A stretch of 41,896 bases of DNA from Acidocella sp. (GTDB lineage: Bacteria > Pseudomonadota > Alphaproteobacteria > Acetobacterales > Acetobacteraceae). Positions 26,803-34,617 of this stretch are shown piece by piece (positions within the stretch are counted from its first letter, which is position 1; each line of letters starts with the position of its first letter). Position numbers and translations under genes: made by a program. The stretch spans positions 1 to 41,896 of the forward strand of contig JARLIK010000006.1 in the NCBI GenBank assembly GCA_031291755.1, read 5' to 3'. The notes under the pieces were generated by a model, which saw nothing but the letters and a program-made list of their open reading frames with translations, was not told where the DNA came from and did no database searches.

Positions 26803-27219
26803 ATGCTACTGTCTCTGCCACCAGATTACCGGCCCTCGGATGACGAGGAGTTCATGAACCCTATGCAGGTGGAGTATTTCCGCCAGAAATTACTCCGTTG
26901 GCGGGCTGACCTGGTCAAGGAAGCCAATGGCACCCTGGCCTCGCTCGGTGAAGGAGGAATTCTCGAAGCCGATATTACCGACCGCGCCAGTGTGGAAACC
27001 GACCGGGCACTCGAACTTCGCACCCGCGACCGCGCCCGCAAGCTGATCAGCAAAATCGACCAGGCGCTGGCCCGCATCGAGAGCAACAGCTACGGCTATT
27101 GCGAGGAGACCGGCGAGCCGATTGGCCTGCGCCGGCTTGAAGCCCGCCCAATCGCAACCCTCTCCATCGAGGCGCAGGAGCGCCACGAAAAAATGGAACG
27201 CGTCCACCGCGACGACTAG
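26803..27219 (+). CDS. dksA: RNA polymerase-binding transcription factor DksA, single-cysteine form
   Basis: 138 residues. DksA enters the RNA polymerase secondary channel and, with ppGpp, shifts transcription from rRNA to biosynthetic genes. The coiled-coil tip residues are kept: Asp57, Asp60 and Ala62 in ADITDRAS, equivalent to E. coli D71/D74/A76. In the zinc-finger region YGYCEETGEPIGLRRLEARP only Cys100 remains; the other three positions are Thr103, Ser121 and Ala124, so zinc binding through four cysteines is impossible. This is the common alphaproteobacterial form. GAGGA lies 10 bases before ATG 26803. It converges with yacG; a short CCCGC-TTT-GCGGG hairpin (27306-27318) lies in the 123-base gap. 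Confidence 0.95.
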   Translation: MLLSLPPDYRPSDDEEFMNPMQVEYFRQKLLRWRADLVKEANGTLASLGEGGILEADITDRASVETDRALELRTRDRARKLISKIDQALARIESNSYGYCEETGEPIGLRRLEARPIATLSIEAQERHEKMERVHRDD

Positions 27220-27342
27220 CCAGGCAGCCACGCAAATATACTGCAACCAGCGAAGTTTTTTCGGAGGCTTGTCGGAGTTTGTATTTTACTAACATAGTGT
27301 TATAACCCGCTTTGCGGGATAATGTCACACGTGTACCATTGC

Positions 27343-27498
27343 CTATTCGGCCTCTTCTTCCTCTTCAATCGCCGGTTTGGCGGGCAGCGAATAGGATTCC
27401 GTCAACCAGCGTCCCAAATCAACATCGGCACAGCGCTGTGAACAGAACGGCTTGAATTCAGGGTTGGCTGGTTTTTTGCAAACCGGGCATTGGCTCAT
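27343..27498 (-). CDS. yacG: YacG-type zinc-binding DNA gyrase inhibitor
   Basis: A 51-residue protein. Four cysteines (CPVC at residues 4-7 and CSQRC at 19-23) form the treble-clef-like zinc site of YacG, followed by DLGRWLTESYSLP and an acidic tail of glutamates. E. coli YacG binds GyrB and blocks gyrase DNA binding. The ATG overlaps the stop of the upstream RNase E/G-like gene (ATGA), so it is the last gene of the infA-maf-rng-yacG operon. It converges with dksA. Confidence 0.92.
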   Translation of the reverse strand: MSQCPVCKKPANPEFKPFCSQRCADVDLGRWLTESYSLPAKPAIEEEEEAE

Positions 27499-28370
27499 GG
27501 GGCAAGCATCTCATGCAGGGGGGGACGAATGCGCGGGCGCGAAATTTCGGCGAACCCGAGGTTGGAAAATCCCAGAAGTTTGCTCGGCAGCGGGTCGGAT
27601 TTCAGTGCCGTTGTTAGTGGCTCGATGAGTCTCATGCGAGCCTTGGATTTCATTCCGGCAAAATCAATTACAATCGCGCCGGATAAATTACGCAATATAA
27701 TTTGCCTGACAATTTCAGGGATCAGTGCGATGTTCAGCGCCAGTTGGGCTTGCGGTTTGGCGTTGCCATCACCGCTGGCAGTACCTGCATCTATATCAAT
27801 GGCGGTGAGTGCTGCGGTGGCCGCAATGTGCATTTTAGCGCCTTGCCCCAGGGCGGCGGTGGGTTCGGCCAGCCCGGCCACTTCATCTTCCAGCACAGCA
27901 TCAAAGGCATCAGCTTTATAAATCATCCGCGCCCCCAGAACCGGCCGCAAACGCGCGATCAGCGCATAATCGTCAATGAAAAGCTGGGTCTTTGGAAAAC
28001 GCTGCATAATTTCCGGCAGCGGCCCTGGCCCGCGCCGCAGCAACCCTGGCCGGTCAGCCGGTGGCTCGGCGAGTACCGCCAGGCGCGGGCCTTTGCCGCC
28101 TTGCGCCGCCCGCGTCACCTGCACGCTGATATAGTCACCTTCGGTCAGGCTGGGCGCTCCGGCGCTGTCGGGTAAAAATCCCGTCTCATCGCCTAAATCA
28201 ACAAAGCTGCCAGCCATTGCAGGCAGTTTGGCGGTGATCCTGCCGGTATAAACATCGCCGACGCCGTCAGGCTGCGCCAGATTCCACAGCATATATTCGC
28301 TCAGCAAATCGCCATCCAGCAGCGCGATCCGGGCGGTATCGCCGCGTACCGAAACCGCCACCTGCTTCAA
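27495..28370 (-). CDS. Compact ribonuclease E/G family protein
   Basis: 291 residues, far shorter than RNase G (about 490). An S1-like segment (GDVYTGRITAKLPAMAGSFV ... GDYISVQV) and the catalytic region of the family are visible: ALTAIDIDAG and RNLSGAIVIDFAGM carry the two metal-binding aspartates (E. coli RNase E D303 and D346 equivalents). Much of the 5'-sensor region and the whole C-terminus with the CxxC zinc-link are missing. The protein stops at FAEISRPRIRPPLHEMLAP, where zinc-link and small domains would follow. The start appears to be TTG 28370, overlapping the maf stop as TTGA. Whether it is a working ribonuclease is unclear. Confidence 0.85.
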   Translation of the reverse strand: MKQVAVSVRGDTARIALLDGDLLSEYMLWNLAQPDGVGDVYTGRITAKLPAMAGSFVDLGDETGFLPDSAGAPSLTEGDYISVQVTRAAQGGKGPRLAVLAEPPADRPGLLRRGPGPLPEIMQRFPKTQLFIDDYALIARLRPVLGARMIYKADAFDAVLEDEVAGLAEPTAALGQGAKMHIAATAALTAIDIDAGTASGDGNAKPQAQLALNIALIPEIVRQIILRNLSGAIVIDFAGMKSKARMRLIEPLTTALKSDPLPSKLLGFSNLGFAEISRPRIRPPLHEMLAP

Positions 28371-28930
28371 GGCCGGTACCCCAGCCCGCGCAGCAGCAGT
28401 GCGGTTTCATGCAGCGGCAAGCCCACGATTCCCGAATAGGAACCGGAGATGAAATCAATGAAGGCCGCTGCCTTGCCCTGAATTGCATAGCCGCCGGCTT
28501 TGCCCTGCCATTCGCCGCTGGCCAGATACGCCTGCACCTGCGCTGCCTCCAACCGGGCAAACCCCACCACCGACATCACCACTCGCGCGGCCACCTTGCC
28601 ATTGGGGGCGCGCACCGCCACGGCGGTATAAACCCGGTGGCGGCGGCCCGCGAGCAGGCACAGGCAGGTCTCGGCGTCATGCAAATTTTCAGTTTTGGGC
28701 AAAATCCGCGCCCCGGCGGCCACCACGGTATCGGCCGAAATCACATAGGCAGCATGCGGGCAGGCGGCCAATTTGGCCAAGGCCATACGCTGCGCATACA
28801 CCCGCGGGGATTCCTGCGGGGCGGCCGATTCATCGATGTTGGGAGCAAAAACCTTGTCCGGCTCCAGGCCGATCTGCGCCAGCAACTGCAAGCGGCGCGG
28901 GCTGGCCGATGCCAGGACCAGGCGGTTTAT
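28367..28930 (-). CDS. maf: Maf-family nucleoside triphosphate pyrophosphatase, non-canonical start codon
   Basis: Maf enzymes hydrolyse modified or non-canonical NTPs to NMPs, keeping them out of nucleic acids. The family N-terminal motif [10 protein letters not shown] is encoded at 28921-28892, and SADTVV with later [13 protein letters not shown] complete the active site. No ATG, GTG or TTG precedes this motif in frame: the frame is open about 30 codons back to a TAA inside infA. ATA at 28930 would give a normal-length N-terminus ([18 protein letters not shown]); ATT at 28942 and CTG at 28921 are alternatives. Starting at the first TTG (28891) would delete the motif. It overlaps the end of infA and couples to the RNase E/G-like gene. 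Confidence 0.85.
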   Translation of the reverse strand: MNRLVLASASPRRLQLLAQIGLEPDKVFAPNIDESAAPQESPRVYAQRMALAKLAACPHAAYVISADTVVAAGARILPKTENLHDAETCLCLLAGRRHRVYTAVAVRAPNGKVAARVVMSVVGFARLEAAQVQAYLASGEWQGKAGGYAIQGKAAAFIDFISGSYSGIVGLPLHETALLLRGLGYRP

Positions 28931-29145
28931 TTGAAGCGGAATGTGATCCGACCCTTGGTGAGGTCGTAAGGGGTCATCTCGACATTTACCCGGTCCCCGG
29001 CCAGCACGCGGATGCGGTTTTTGCGCATTTTACCGCTGGTATGGGCCAGAATCACATGTTCATTGTCGAGTTTTACGCGAAACATCGCGTTAGGCAGGAG
29101 CTCAGTGACCATGCCACTGAATTCGATCATATCTTCCTTAGACAA
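28927..29145 (-). CDS. infA: Translation initiation factor IF-1
   Basis: 72 residues, the exact family length: a single OB-fold that blocks the ribosomal A site during initiation. [38 protein letters not shown] and the C-terminal [12 protein letters not shown] are characteristic. The start codon is TTG, not ATG, with GAGG 9 bases upstream. The last bases of infA overlap the maf reading frame. It heads the infA-maf-rng-yacG operon, downstream of hisD. Confidence 0.97.
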   Translation of the reverse strand: MSKEDMIEFSGMVTELLPNAMFRVKLDNEHVILAHTSGKMRKNRIRVLAGDRVNVEMTPYDLTKGRITFRFK

Positions 29146-29205
29146 ACAAAAAACCTCGTAAATTGTTGCGGGTAGGCTGCGATGTGGGCCGAGTTTATAG
29201 TCTGG

Positions 29206-30498
29206 TCAAGTTTTAGGTAACCTGACCTGCACTGATTGCGCATGGGCGCTCAGGCCCTCGGCTTTGGCCAGGGCCACCGCTGCCGGGCCAATTTCAGCGA
29301 GGGCGGCGCCGGTAAGGGAGACAAATGTGGTGCGTTTGAGGAAATCATATACCGAAAGCCCCGAGGCAAAACGGGCGGTGCCGGAGGTGGGCAACACATG
29401 GTTGGGTCCGGCAACATAATCGCCGATGGCTTCGGGGCAGTTTTTGCCGATGAAAATCGCCCCAGCATGGCGGATTTTCTCGAACACCGGGGCGGCTTCG
29501 GCGAGTAACAGCTGCAAATGCTCGGGCGCGATGCGGTTGGCGAGATGCACGGCTTCGTCCCATTCATTCACCAGAATAATCGCGCCGTTGTCGCGCCAAC
29601 TGGCGCCTGCAATGGCAGCCCGCGGCAGGGCTTCGAGCGCTGCGTCAACCGCCATCGCCACCGCCGATGCCAGACCCGCATCGTTGGTGATCAGGATGGA
29701 TTGCGCGCCCTCGTCATGTTCGGCCTGGGCCAGCAGATCCAGTGCGATGTGGGAGGCATCGTTATCGGCATCGGCGATGATCAGAACTTCCGAAGGTCCG
29801 GCGATCGAATCGATCCCGACCCGGCCAAATACCTGGCGCTTGGCCTCTGCCACATAGGCGTTGCCGGGGCCGACGATGCGATCCACCGGCTGAATCAGCG
29901 CAGTGCCATAGGCCAAAGCTGCTACCGCCTGCGCCCCGCCGATGCGGTAAATTTCGGTCACACCGGCCAGGTGCGCAGCGGCCAGCACCAGCGGGTTCAG
30001 TACGCCATCGGGGGCTGGCACGCACATGGCGATGCGCGACACCCCAGCCACTTTGGCGGGAATGGCGTTCATCAGCACCGAGGAAGGGTAGGAAGCCTTG
30101 CCGCCGGGCACATAAATCCCCACCGCATCCAGCGGTCCCCAGCGCAGGCCCAGCGTGGCGCCGGCGGTATCGGTATGTTTGATATTCTGCGGCATCTGGG
30201 CACGGTGAAACGCCTCGATGCGGTGTGCGGCCAGCGCCAAAGCCGTCCGCAGTTCCGGTGACGTGGCAGCGACGGCTTGCGCGATGTCGTCCGGCGTGAC
30301 GCGGATGTCGCTTAACCCAAGCTCCACCCGGTCGAATTTATTGGTGTAATCCACCACAGCGGCGTCACCATCGCGCTGTACGCGGGCGATGATTTCACGC
30401 ACCGCGCTCGCCACTGCCGGTTCAGCCCCAGCGGCGCGGCTCAGCAGGCCTAGAAAATTGATTTCAAAATCAGAATCGGTGGTGTTCAGGCGTTTCAT
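29206..30498 (-). CDS. hisD: Histidinol dehydrogenase
   Basis: 430 residues. It carries out the last two oxidation steps of histidine synthesis, histidinol to histidine, with NAD and a zinc ion. DRIVGPGNAYVAEAKR, GPSEVLIIAD, LLAQAEHDEG and IAPEHLQLL (catalytic Glu-His) and VAGPNHVLPTSGTARF are present. The ATG overlaps the hisG stop by 4 nt, so the genes are coupled. hisD beside infA, maf and murA is a recurring alphaproteobacterial neighbourhood. Confidence 0.98.
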   Translation of the reverse strand: MKRLNTTDSDFEINFLGLLSRAAGAEPAVASAVREIIARVQRDGDAAVVDYTNKFDRVELGLSDIRVTPDDIAQAVAATSPELRTALALAAHRIEAFHRAQMPQNIKHTDTAGATLGLRWGPLDAVGIYVPGGKASYPSSVLMNAIPAKVAGVSRIAMCVPAPDGVLNPLVLAAAHLAGVTEIYRIGGAQAVAALAYGTALIQPVDRIVGPGNAYVAEAKRQVFGRVGIDSIAGPSEVLIIADADNDASHIALDLLAQAEHDEGAQSILITNDAGLASAVAMAVDAALEALPRAAIAGASWRDNGAIILVNEWDEAVHLANRIAPEHLQLLLAEAAPVFEKIRHAGAIFIGKNCPEAIGDYVAGPNHVLPTSGTARFASGLSVYDFLKRTTFVSLTGAALAEIGPAAVALAKAEGLSAHAQSVQVRLPKT

Positions 30499-31169
30499 GC
30501 AGCATTTCGTGCCGCGCGGCTGCGGGCGGCCAGAGCATGGCGGAAGCGCTCGATCCAGCCGGAAATTTCATCGGGGCGGGTTTTCAGGGCGATGCGGTTG
30601 ACGATCAGGCGCGAGGAGACCTCGGCGATGATATCGGTTTCCACCAGGCCATTGGCCTTCAGCGTGCTGCCGGTCTGGACCAGATCGACGATCAGGCGGG
30701 ACAGGCCAAGGCCGGGGGCCAGTTCCATCGAGCCGTTCAGCGCCACGATCTCGGCCTGCACGCCGCGGGCGGCGAAATGCTTTTTGGTGACATTGGGGTA
30801 TTTGCTGGCCACCCGGATGCGGGAAATGGCGTTCAGATCGGTGGTTCCGGCTTCATCCTTGGGTTCGGCCACCGAAATGCGGCAATGGCCGATGCTGAGG
30901 TCGAGCGGCGCGTAAACTTCCGGGTAGTCAAACTCCATCAGCACATCACCGCCGCAAATGCCGATGTCAGCCGCCCCGAAGGCGACGAAGGTGGCAACAT
31001 CGAAGGAGCGCACCCGGATCACGTCCAGTTCCGGGTCGTTGGTGGGAAAGCGCAGGCGGCGGCTGGATTCATCAGCATAGTCAGCCGCCGGGATAACCCC
31101 GGCAGCTTCTAAGAGTGGGCCACATTCATCAAGGATACGGCCTTTGGGAAGTGCTAACACAATCGACAT
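30495..31169 (-). CDS. hisG: ATP phosphoribosyltransferase, short form
   Basis: 224 residues. It catalyses the first, feedback-regulated step of histidine synthesis: ATP plus PRPP to phosphoribosyl-ATP. LALPKGRILDECGPLL, ADIGICGGDVLMEF and the PRPP-binding DLVQTGSTLKANGL mark the family. The length shows the short type that lacks the C-terminal regulatory domain and needs HisZ for activity; no hisZ is in the window. Divergent from the flavin reductase gene across 68 bases. Confidence 0.96.
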   Translation of the reverse strand: MSIVLALPKGRILDECGPLLEAAGVIPAADYADESSRRLRFPTNDPELDVIRVRSFDVATFVAFGAADIGICGGDVLMEFDYPEVYAPLDLSIGHCRISVAEPKDEAGTTDLNAISRIRVASKYPNVTKKHFAARGVQAEIVALNGSMELAPGLGLSRLIVDLVQTGSTLKANGLVETDIIAEVSSRLIVNRIALKTRPDEISGWIERFRHALAARSRAARNAA

Positions 31170-31237
31170 GGCGCGGCCTTACCACGGGGCGAGGGCGACG
31201 GGCTAGGGTAGCGGCTGCAAAAGAGGAGTGCATGGTG

Positions 31238-31795
31238 ATGCGGCAATATGACAAGATTGACCTGCCGGTGGCAGAGGTGCGGCGGTATCTGGAGCCAGGG
31301 CCGATCGTTCTGGTCTCATCGGCTTGGAACGGCAAAACCAATATCATGACGCTGGGCTGGCAGACCGTGATGGAATTTGTGCCCTCGTTGGTGGGCTGCA
31401 TGATCGCCGGCGGCAACCATAGTTTTGAGATGATCCGCCAGAGCCGGGAGTGCGTGATCAATGTGCCGACCACCGAGCTGACGGATCAGGTGGTGGGGAT
31501 TGGCAACACCAGCGGCGCTGAGATTGATAAATTTGCGCATTTTGGCCTGACGCCCGAGCCTGCGCGGCGGGTGAAAGCGCCATTGATCAAGGAGTGTTAC
31601 GCCAACCTGGAATGCCGGCTGGAAGATGACGGCATGGTCGATAAATATAATTTTTTCATCTTTAAGGTGCTCACCGCGCAGGTGGCAAAAAGCCCCAAAC
31701 ACCCGGAGACGCTGCATTATACCGGGGATGGGGTGTTTATGGTTTCGGGCAAAATCATCAGCCGGCGCGGGCAATTCCGGCCGGAGATGCTCTAA
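31238..31795 (+). CDS. Flavin reductase-like FMN-binding protein
   Basis: 185 residues of the flavin reductase split-barrel fold. [40 protein letters not shown] and [20 protein letters not shown] are typical of the family that binds FMN and reduces flavins or low-molecular substrates with NAD(P)H. The physiological role is unknown. ATG 31238 is preferred over ATG 31232 because AGGAG (31224-31228) is 9 bases away, while it is only 3 bases from the earlier codon. The stop overlaps the murA stop on the other strand (CTAA at 31792-31795). Confidence 0.88.
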   Translation: MRQYDKIDLPVAEVRRYLEPGPIVLVSSAWNGKTNIMTLGWQTVMEFVPSLVGCMIAGGNHSFEMIRQSRECVINVPTTELTDQVVGIGNTSGAEIDKFAHFGLTPEPARRVKAPLIKECYANLECRLEDDGMVDKYNFFIFKVLTAQVAKSPKHPETLHYTGDGVFMVSGKIISRRGQFRPEML

Positions 31796-33051
31796 GCCAG
31801 ACGCTCGATATTGGCCCCGCAGGCGGCGAGTTTCTGCTCGACTGATTCATAGCCGCGGTCGAGATGGTAAACCCGGCTGATGATGGTTTCGCCCTGGGCG
31901 GCGAGGCCCGCCAGCACCAGCGAGACTGAGGCGCGTAAGTCAGTCGCCATGACCTGCGCGCCTGAGAGGTGGCTGACGCCGCGGATGATGGCCGAGGAGC
32001 CGTGGGCGTTGATGCGGGCCCCCATGCGGTTGAGTTCGGGCACATGCATGAAGCGGTTCTCGAAGATGGTCTCAGTGACCATCGAGGCACCCTCGGCAAC
32101 GCTCATCAGGGCCATGAATTGGGCTTGCATGTCGGTGGGGAAGCCGGGGAAGGGTTCGGTTACGATGTCGATGCCGTGCAGGCCGTTTTTGCGTTTTACT
32201 GAAAACCCGTTGTCAGCCTCGGTGATGATGACACCGGCGTCGCGCAGGGCGTGGATGACGGCGCCGAGGTCGTCGGCGCGGGCGTTTTCCAGGAAGATGT
32301 CACCGCCGGTGATGGCGGCGGCGCAGGCATAGGTGCCGGTCTCGATGCGGTCGGGCAAAATGGCGTGGTGGGCGCCATGCAAGGCGGGGACACCTTCGAT
32401 TGTGATTGTATCAGAGCCGATGCCTTCGATTTTGGCGCCCATGGCGATCAGGCATTTCACCAGATCAGAGATTTCCGGCTCGCGGGCAGCGTTTTTCAAG
32501 GTGGTGGTGCCGTGCGCGAGGGAGGCGGCCATCAACAGGTTTTCGGTGGCGCCCACCGAGACGAACGGGAATACGATGTTGGCCCCATGCAGCCCCTTGG
32601 GCGCGGTGGCGTTGATGTAGCCGGCGTCGAGCTTGATAATCGCGCCCATGGCTTCAAGGCCCTTGAGGTGCAAATCCACCGGCCTTGTGCCGATGTTACA
32701 GCCGCCGGGCAGTGAGACGCGGGCGTTGCCGACTCGGGCGAGCAAGGCGCCGAGCACCAGGATGGAGGCGCGCATTTTGGAGACGATATCGTAAGGTGCT
32801 TCGGTATTGGTGATGGCACCGCCGAGCGAGAGCGAGCGGCCATCGGTGCCGGTGGGTTCCACCGCGATGCCATGCTGGGCCAGCAATTCCGCCATAGTCT
32901 GCAAATCCGCCAGTTTGGCGACATTCGAGAGCACCAGGCGCTCATCGGTGAGCAGGCCACAGGTCATCAGCGGCAGGGCAGCGTTTTTGGCGCCGGAAAT
33001 GCGGATGGTGCCCGAAAGCGGGGTGCCACCGATAATACGTATACGATCCAT
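31792..33051 (-). CDS. murA: UDP-N-acetylglucosamine 1-carboxyvinyltransferase
   Basis: 419 residues. It transfers enolpyruvate from PEP to UDP-GlcNAc, the first committed step of peptidoglycan synthesis, in the cytoplasm. [18 protein letters not shown] at the N-terminus and the loop cysteine Cys118 in [15 protein letters not shown], the fosfomycin target, are present, as is [13 protein letters not shown]. The frame is open further upstream into dcd, but ATG 33051 (MDRIRIIGG) gives the family length and lies 4 bases after the dcd stop, so they are likely cotranscribed. Confidence 0.97.
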   Translation of the reverse strand: MDRIRIIGGTPLSGTIRISGAKNAALPLMTCGLLTDERLVLSNVAKLADLQTMAELLAQHGIAVEPTGTDGRSLSLGGAITNTEAPYDIVSKMRASILVLGALLARVGNARVSLPGGCNIGTRPVDLHLKGLEAMGAIIKLDAGYINATAPKGLHGANIVFPFVSVGATENLLMAASLAHGTTTLKNAAREPEISDLVKCLIAMGAKIEGIGSDTITIEGVPALHGAHHAILPDRIETGTYACAAAITGGDIFLENARADDLGAVIHALRDAGVIITEADNGFSVKRKNGLHGIDIVTEPFPGFPTDMQAQFMALMSVAEGASMVTETIFENRFMHVPELNRMGARINAHGSSAIIRGVSHLSGAQVMATDLRASVSLVLAGLAAQGETIISRVYHLDRGYESVEQKLAACGANIERLA

Positions 33052-33055
33052 GATT

Positions 33056-33601
33056 TTACATTCTTGGTAGAGAGACGCCGCGCTGTCCCATGTATTTGCC
33101 GGCTTTGTCAGCATAGGAGACCTCGCAAGCCGAGGAACCTTGCAGAAATAGGAACTGGCAGATGCCCTCGCCAGCATAGATTTTGGCCGGTAGCGGCGTG
33201 GTGTTGGAAATCTCGATGGTCACCTGGCCTTCCCATTCGGGCTCCAGCGGCGTGACATTCACGATGATGCCGCAGCGCGCATAGGTGGATTTGCCGAGGC
33301 AGATGACCAAAATATCACGCGGAATGCGGAAATACTCGATGGTGTGGGTGAGGGCGAAGCTGTTGGGCGGGATGATGCAGACCGGCCCGGTGCGGTCGAC
33401 GAAGCTGCTGGGGTTGAATGATTTGGGGTCCACGATGGCGGAATCGACATTGGTGAAAATTTTGAAATGGTCCGCGCAACGGGCGTCGTAGCCATAGGAG
33501 GACAGGCCGTAGGAGATCACGCCATCACGCTTCTGGGTTTCCACGAAGGGTTCGATCATGCCCGATTCGGTGGCCTGTTTGCGGATCCAGTGGTCGGGCA
33601 T
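33056..33601 (-). CDS. dcd: dCTP deaminase
   Basis: 181 residues. It deaminates dCTP to dUTP, supplying dUMP for thymidylate synthesis. [24 protein letters not shown] and [16 protein letters not shown], with the catalytic glutamate at about residue 130, identify the Dcd trimer family. The start is ATG 33601, whose first base is the last base of the upstream ORF's stop (TAATG). An earlier in-frame TTG (33610) is less likely. Confidence 0.96.
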   Translation of the reverse strand: MPDHWIRKQATESGMIEPFVETQKRDGVISYGLSSYGYDARCADHFKIFTNVDSAIVDPKSFNPSSFVDRTGPVCIIPPNSFALTHTIEYFRIPRDILVICLGKSTYARCGIIVNVTPLEPEWEGQVTIEISNTTPLPAKIYAGEGICQFLFLQGSSACEVSYADKAGKYMGQRGVSLPRM

Positions 33602-33780
33602 TACCGGCAAGTTTTTGATCCTTCGGGTTTGCCGGCTTCGCGGGCGCGGCTTTGGGCTTTGCGCTTGAGGAGGTTGAGGCGCAGAGCCTCAGCCTCCTGG
33701 GCGGCGCGGCGGACAGCGCGTGCGGCAGCGGCGATTTCAGCTTTGGTGGGTGTGGGGTTGTCGCTGGTCGGCATGGACAT
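33601..33780 (-). CDS. Small conserved-looking hypothetical protein coupled to dcd
   Basis: 59 residues from ATG 33780 ([13 protein letters not shown]). It is almost entirely one charged helix with alternating Ala, Arg and Glu ([23 protein letters not shown]) and a basic end, so it could be a coiled-coil or nucleic-acid-binding peptide. I do not recognise the family. The case for a real gene is the TAATG junction with dcd and the regular amphipathic pattern. An upstream TTG-type start at 33834 is possible. It is divergent from tRNA-Thr. Confidence 0.6.
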   Translation of the reverse strand: MSMPTSDNPTPTKAEIAAAARAVRRAAQEAEALRLNLLKRKAQSRAREAGKPEGSKTCR

Positions 33781-33816
33781 GTTCAAGCCGCCTGAGGGGG
33801 CTGCCGTCAAGGGCAG

Positions 33817-33845
33817 TTGCCTGATTGGCAACACGGCGATATAGG
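33817..33845 (+). promoter_or_regulatory. Promoter of the tRNA-Thr / tRNA-Phe pair
   Basis: TTGCCT (33817-33822) and TATAGG (33840-33845) are separated by 17 bases. The -10 ends 15 bases before the tRNA-Thr gene and is followed by the GC-rich stretch GCGGGCTCGCG, as in stringently controlled promoters. Confidence 0.6.
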
Positions 33846-33860
33846 GCGGGCTCGCGCGGC

Positions 33861-33935
33861 GCTGTCATAGCTCAGGGGTAGAGCACTTCATTGGTAATGA
33901 AGAGGTCCAGGGTTCAATTCCCTGTGACAGCACCA
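33861..33935 (+). tRNA. tRNA-Thr (anticodon GGT)
   Basis: A complete cloverleaf: acceptor arms GCTGTCA and TGACAGC (7 bp), D-arm with AGCTCAGGGGTAGAGC, anticodon stem CTTCA/TGAAG around loop TTGGTAA, and T-arm with GGTTCAATTCC. The CCA end is encoded. A hairpin with a TTCG tetraloop (TTTCAGGC/GCTTGAAA, 33938-33957) lies between this and the next tRNA and may be a processing or terminator signal. Confidence 0.97.
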
Positions 33936-33990
33936 GTTTTCAGGCTTCGGCTTGAAAGCGGGGGCAGTATCGGTTACGCCATCCCTCGGC

Positions 33991-34066
33991 GCCCAGGTAG
34001 CTCAGTTGGTAGAGCATGCGATTGAAAATTGCAGTGTCACTGGTTCGATTCCAGTCCTGGGCACCA
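33991..34066 (+). tRNA. tRNA-Phe (anticodon GAA)
   Basis: Acceptor arms GCCCAGG and CCTGGGC pair over 7 bp. The D-arm AGCTCAGTTGGTAGAGC, the anticodon stem TGCGA/TTGCA around loop TTGAAAA, and the T-arm GGTTCGATTCC are standard, with an encoded CCA. It is 55 bases after tRNA-Thr and probably cotranscribed with it. Confidence 0.97.
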
Positions 34067-34281
34067 TTTCCCTGATAAAATTCCACCCAAAATGCAGAAT
34101 TTTCGGATTTTTAAGGTAGGAATTCGATTCTACACAGTTATTACTCTGGTGTTTCTGCGAGGCGCACGTTAGTTGTTTGCAGACGCGCCGATTCGTTTCA
34201 GGGAGGCTCGTCGGCGTCATATCATAGAATCAGTACGCGGGCGGCACCCGGCGGCTGAGCGAACAGGAAAGAGGCTAGTTC
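34067..34281 (+). other. Intergenic region between tRNA-Phe and the HU gene
   Basis: 215 bases with no supportable ORF. An AT-rich dyad AAAATTC/GAATTTT (34077-34083 and 34097-34103) may end the tRNA transcript. GTAGGAATTCGATTCTAC (34116-34133) is an imperfect palindrome that contains a T-loop-like TTCGATT. Near 34220-34230 the overlapping TATCAT and TAGAAT hexamers are candidate -10 boxes for the HU gene, but no convincing -35 is seen. Confidence 0.4.
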
Positions 34282-34551
34282 ATGTCGAAAGCTTTTATTG
34301 CGACCGTTATTCAGAATTCTGCTGAAATTACCGGCGTTGCCGCTAACCGCGCGGCCGCTGATCTGATCGAGGCGATCGTTAAAGATTTGAAAAAGAACGG
34401 CAAGTTTACCCTGCCGAGCTTTGGCACCTTTACCGTGCGCAAGACCAAGGCCCGCAAGGGTGTGAACCCGCGTACGGGCGAGGAAATTAAAGTGAAGGCC
34501 GGGAAGACCGTGCGCTTCAAGGCTTCGCCGAGCTTGAAAAAGGTTGTCTAA
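34282..34551 (+). CDS. HU-family DNA-binding protein
   Basis: 89 residues, a histone-like dimeric DNA-bending protein of the nucleoid. The C-terminal GTFTVRKTKARKGVNPRTGE contains the beta-arm with the family signature, and NPRTGEEIKV places the DNA-intercalating proline. The N-terminus differs slightly from canonical HU-beta (SKAFIATVIQNSAEI). GAGG lies about 10 bases before the ATG, and an intrinsic terminator follows 22 bases after the stop. Confidence 0.95.
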   Translation: MSKAFIATVIQNSAEITGVAANRAAADLIEAIVKDLKKNGKFTLPSFGTFTVRKTKARKGVNPRTGEEIKVKAGKTVRFKASPSLKKVV

Positions 34552-34573
34552 CCTGTCCTTTCAGGTTTGAATG

Positions 34574-34603
34574 AAAAAGCAGCCCTTTTGGGCTGCTTTT
34601 TTT
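34574..34603 (+). terminator. Rho-independent terminator of the HU gene
   Basis: AGCAGCCC (34578-34585), loop TTTT, GGGCTGCT (34590-34597), then a run of T to 34603. The A-run before the stem also makes it work on the opposite strand. Confidence 0.9.
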
Positions 34604-34617
34604 ATGGGGAAGTGGTG

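Noticed and set aside
33052..33177. N-terminal extension of murA
   Set aside because: It is the dcd 3' end read in another frame; MurA homologues begin at MDRIRIIGG.
34002..34220. Reverse-strand ORF ending in VTLQFSIACSTN
   Set aside because: It is the well-known spurious translation antisense to tRNA-Phe, not a protein gene.
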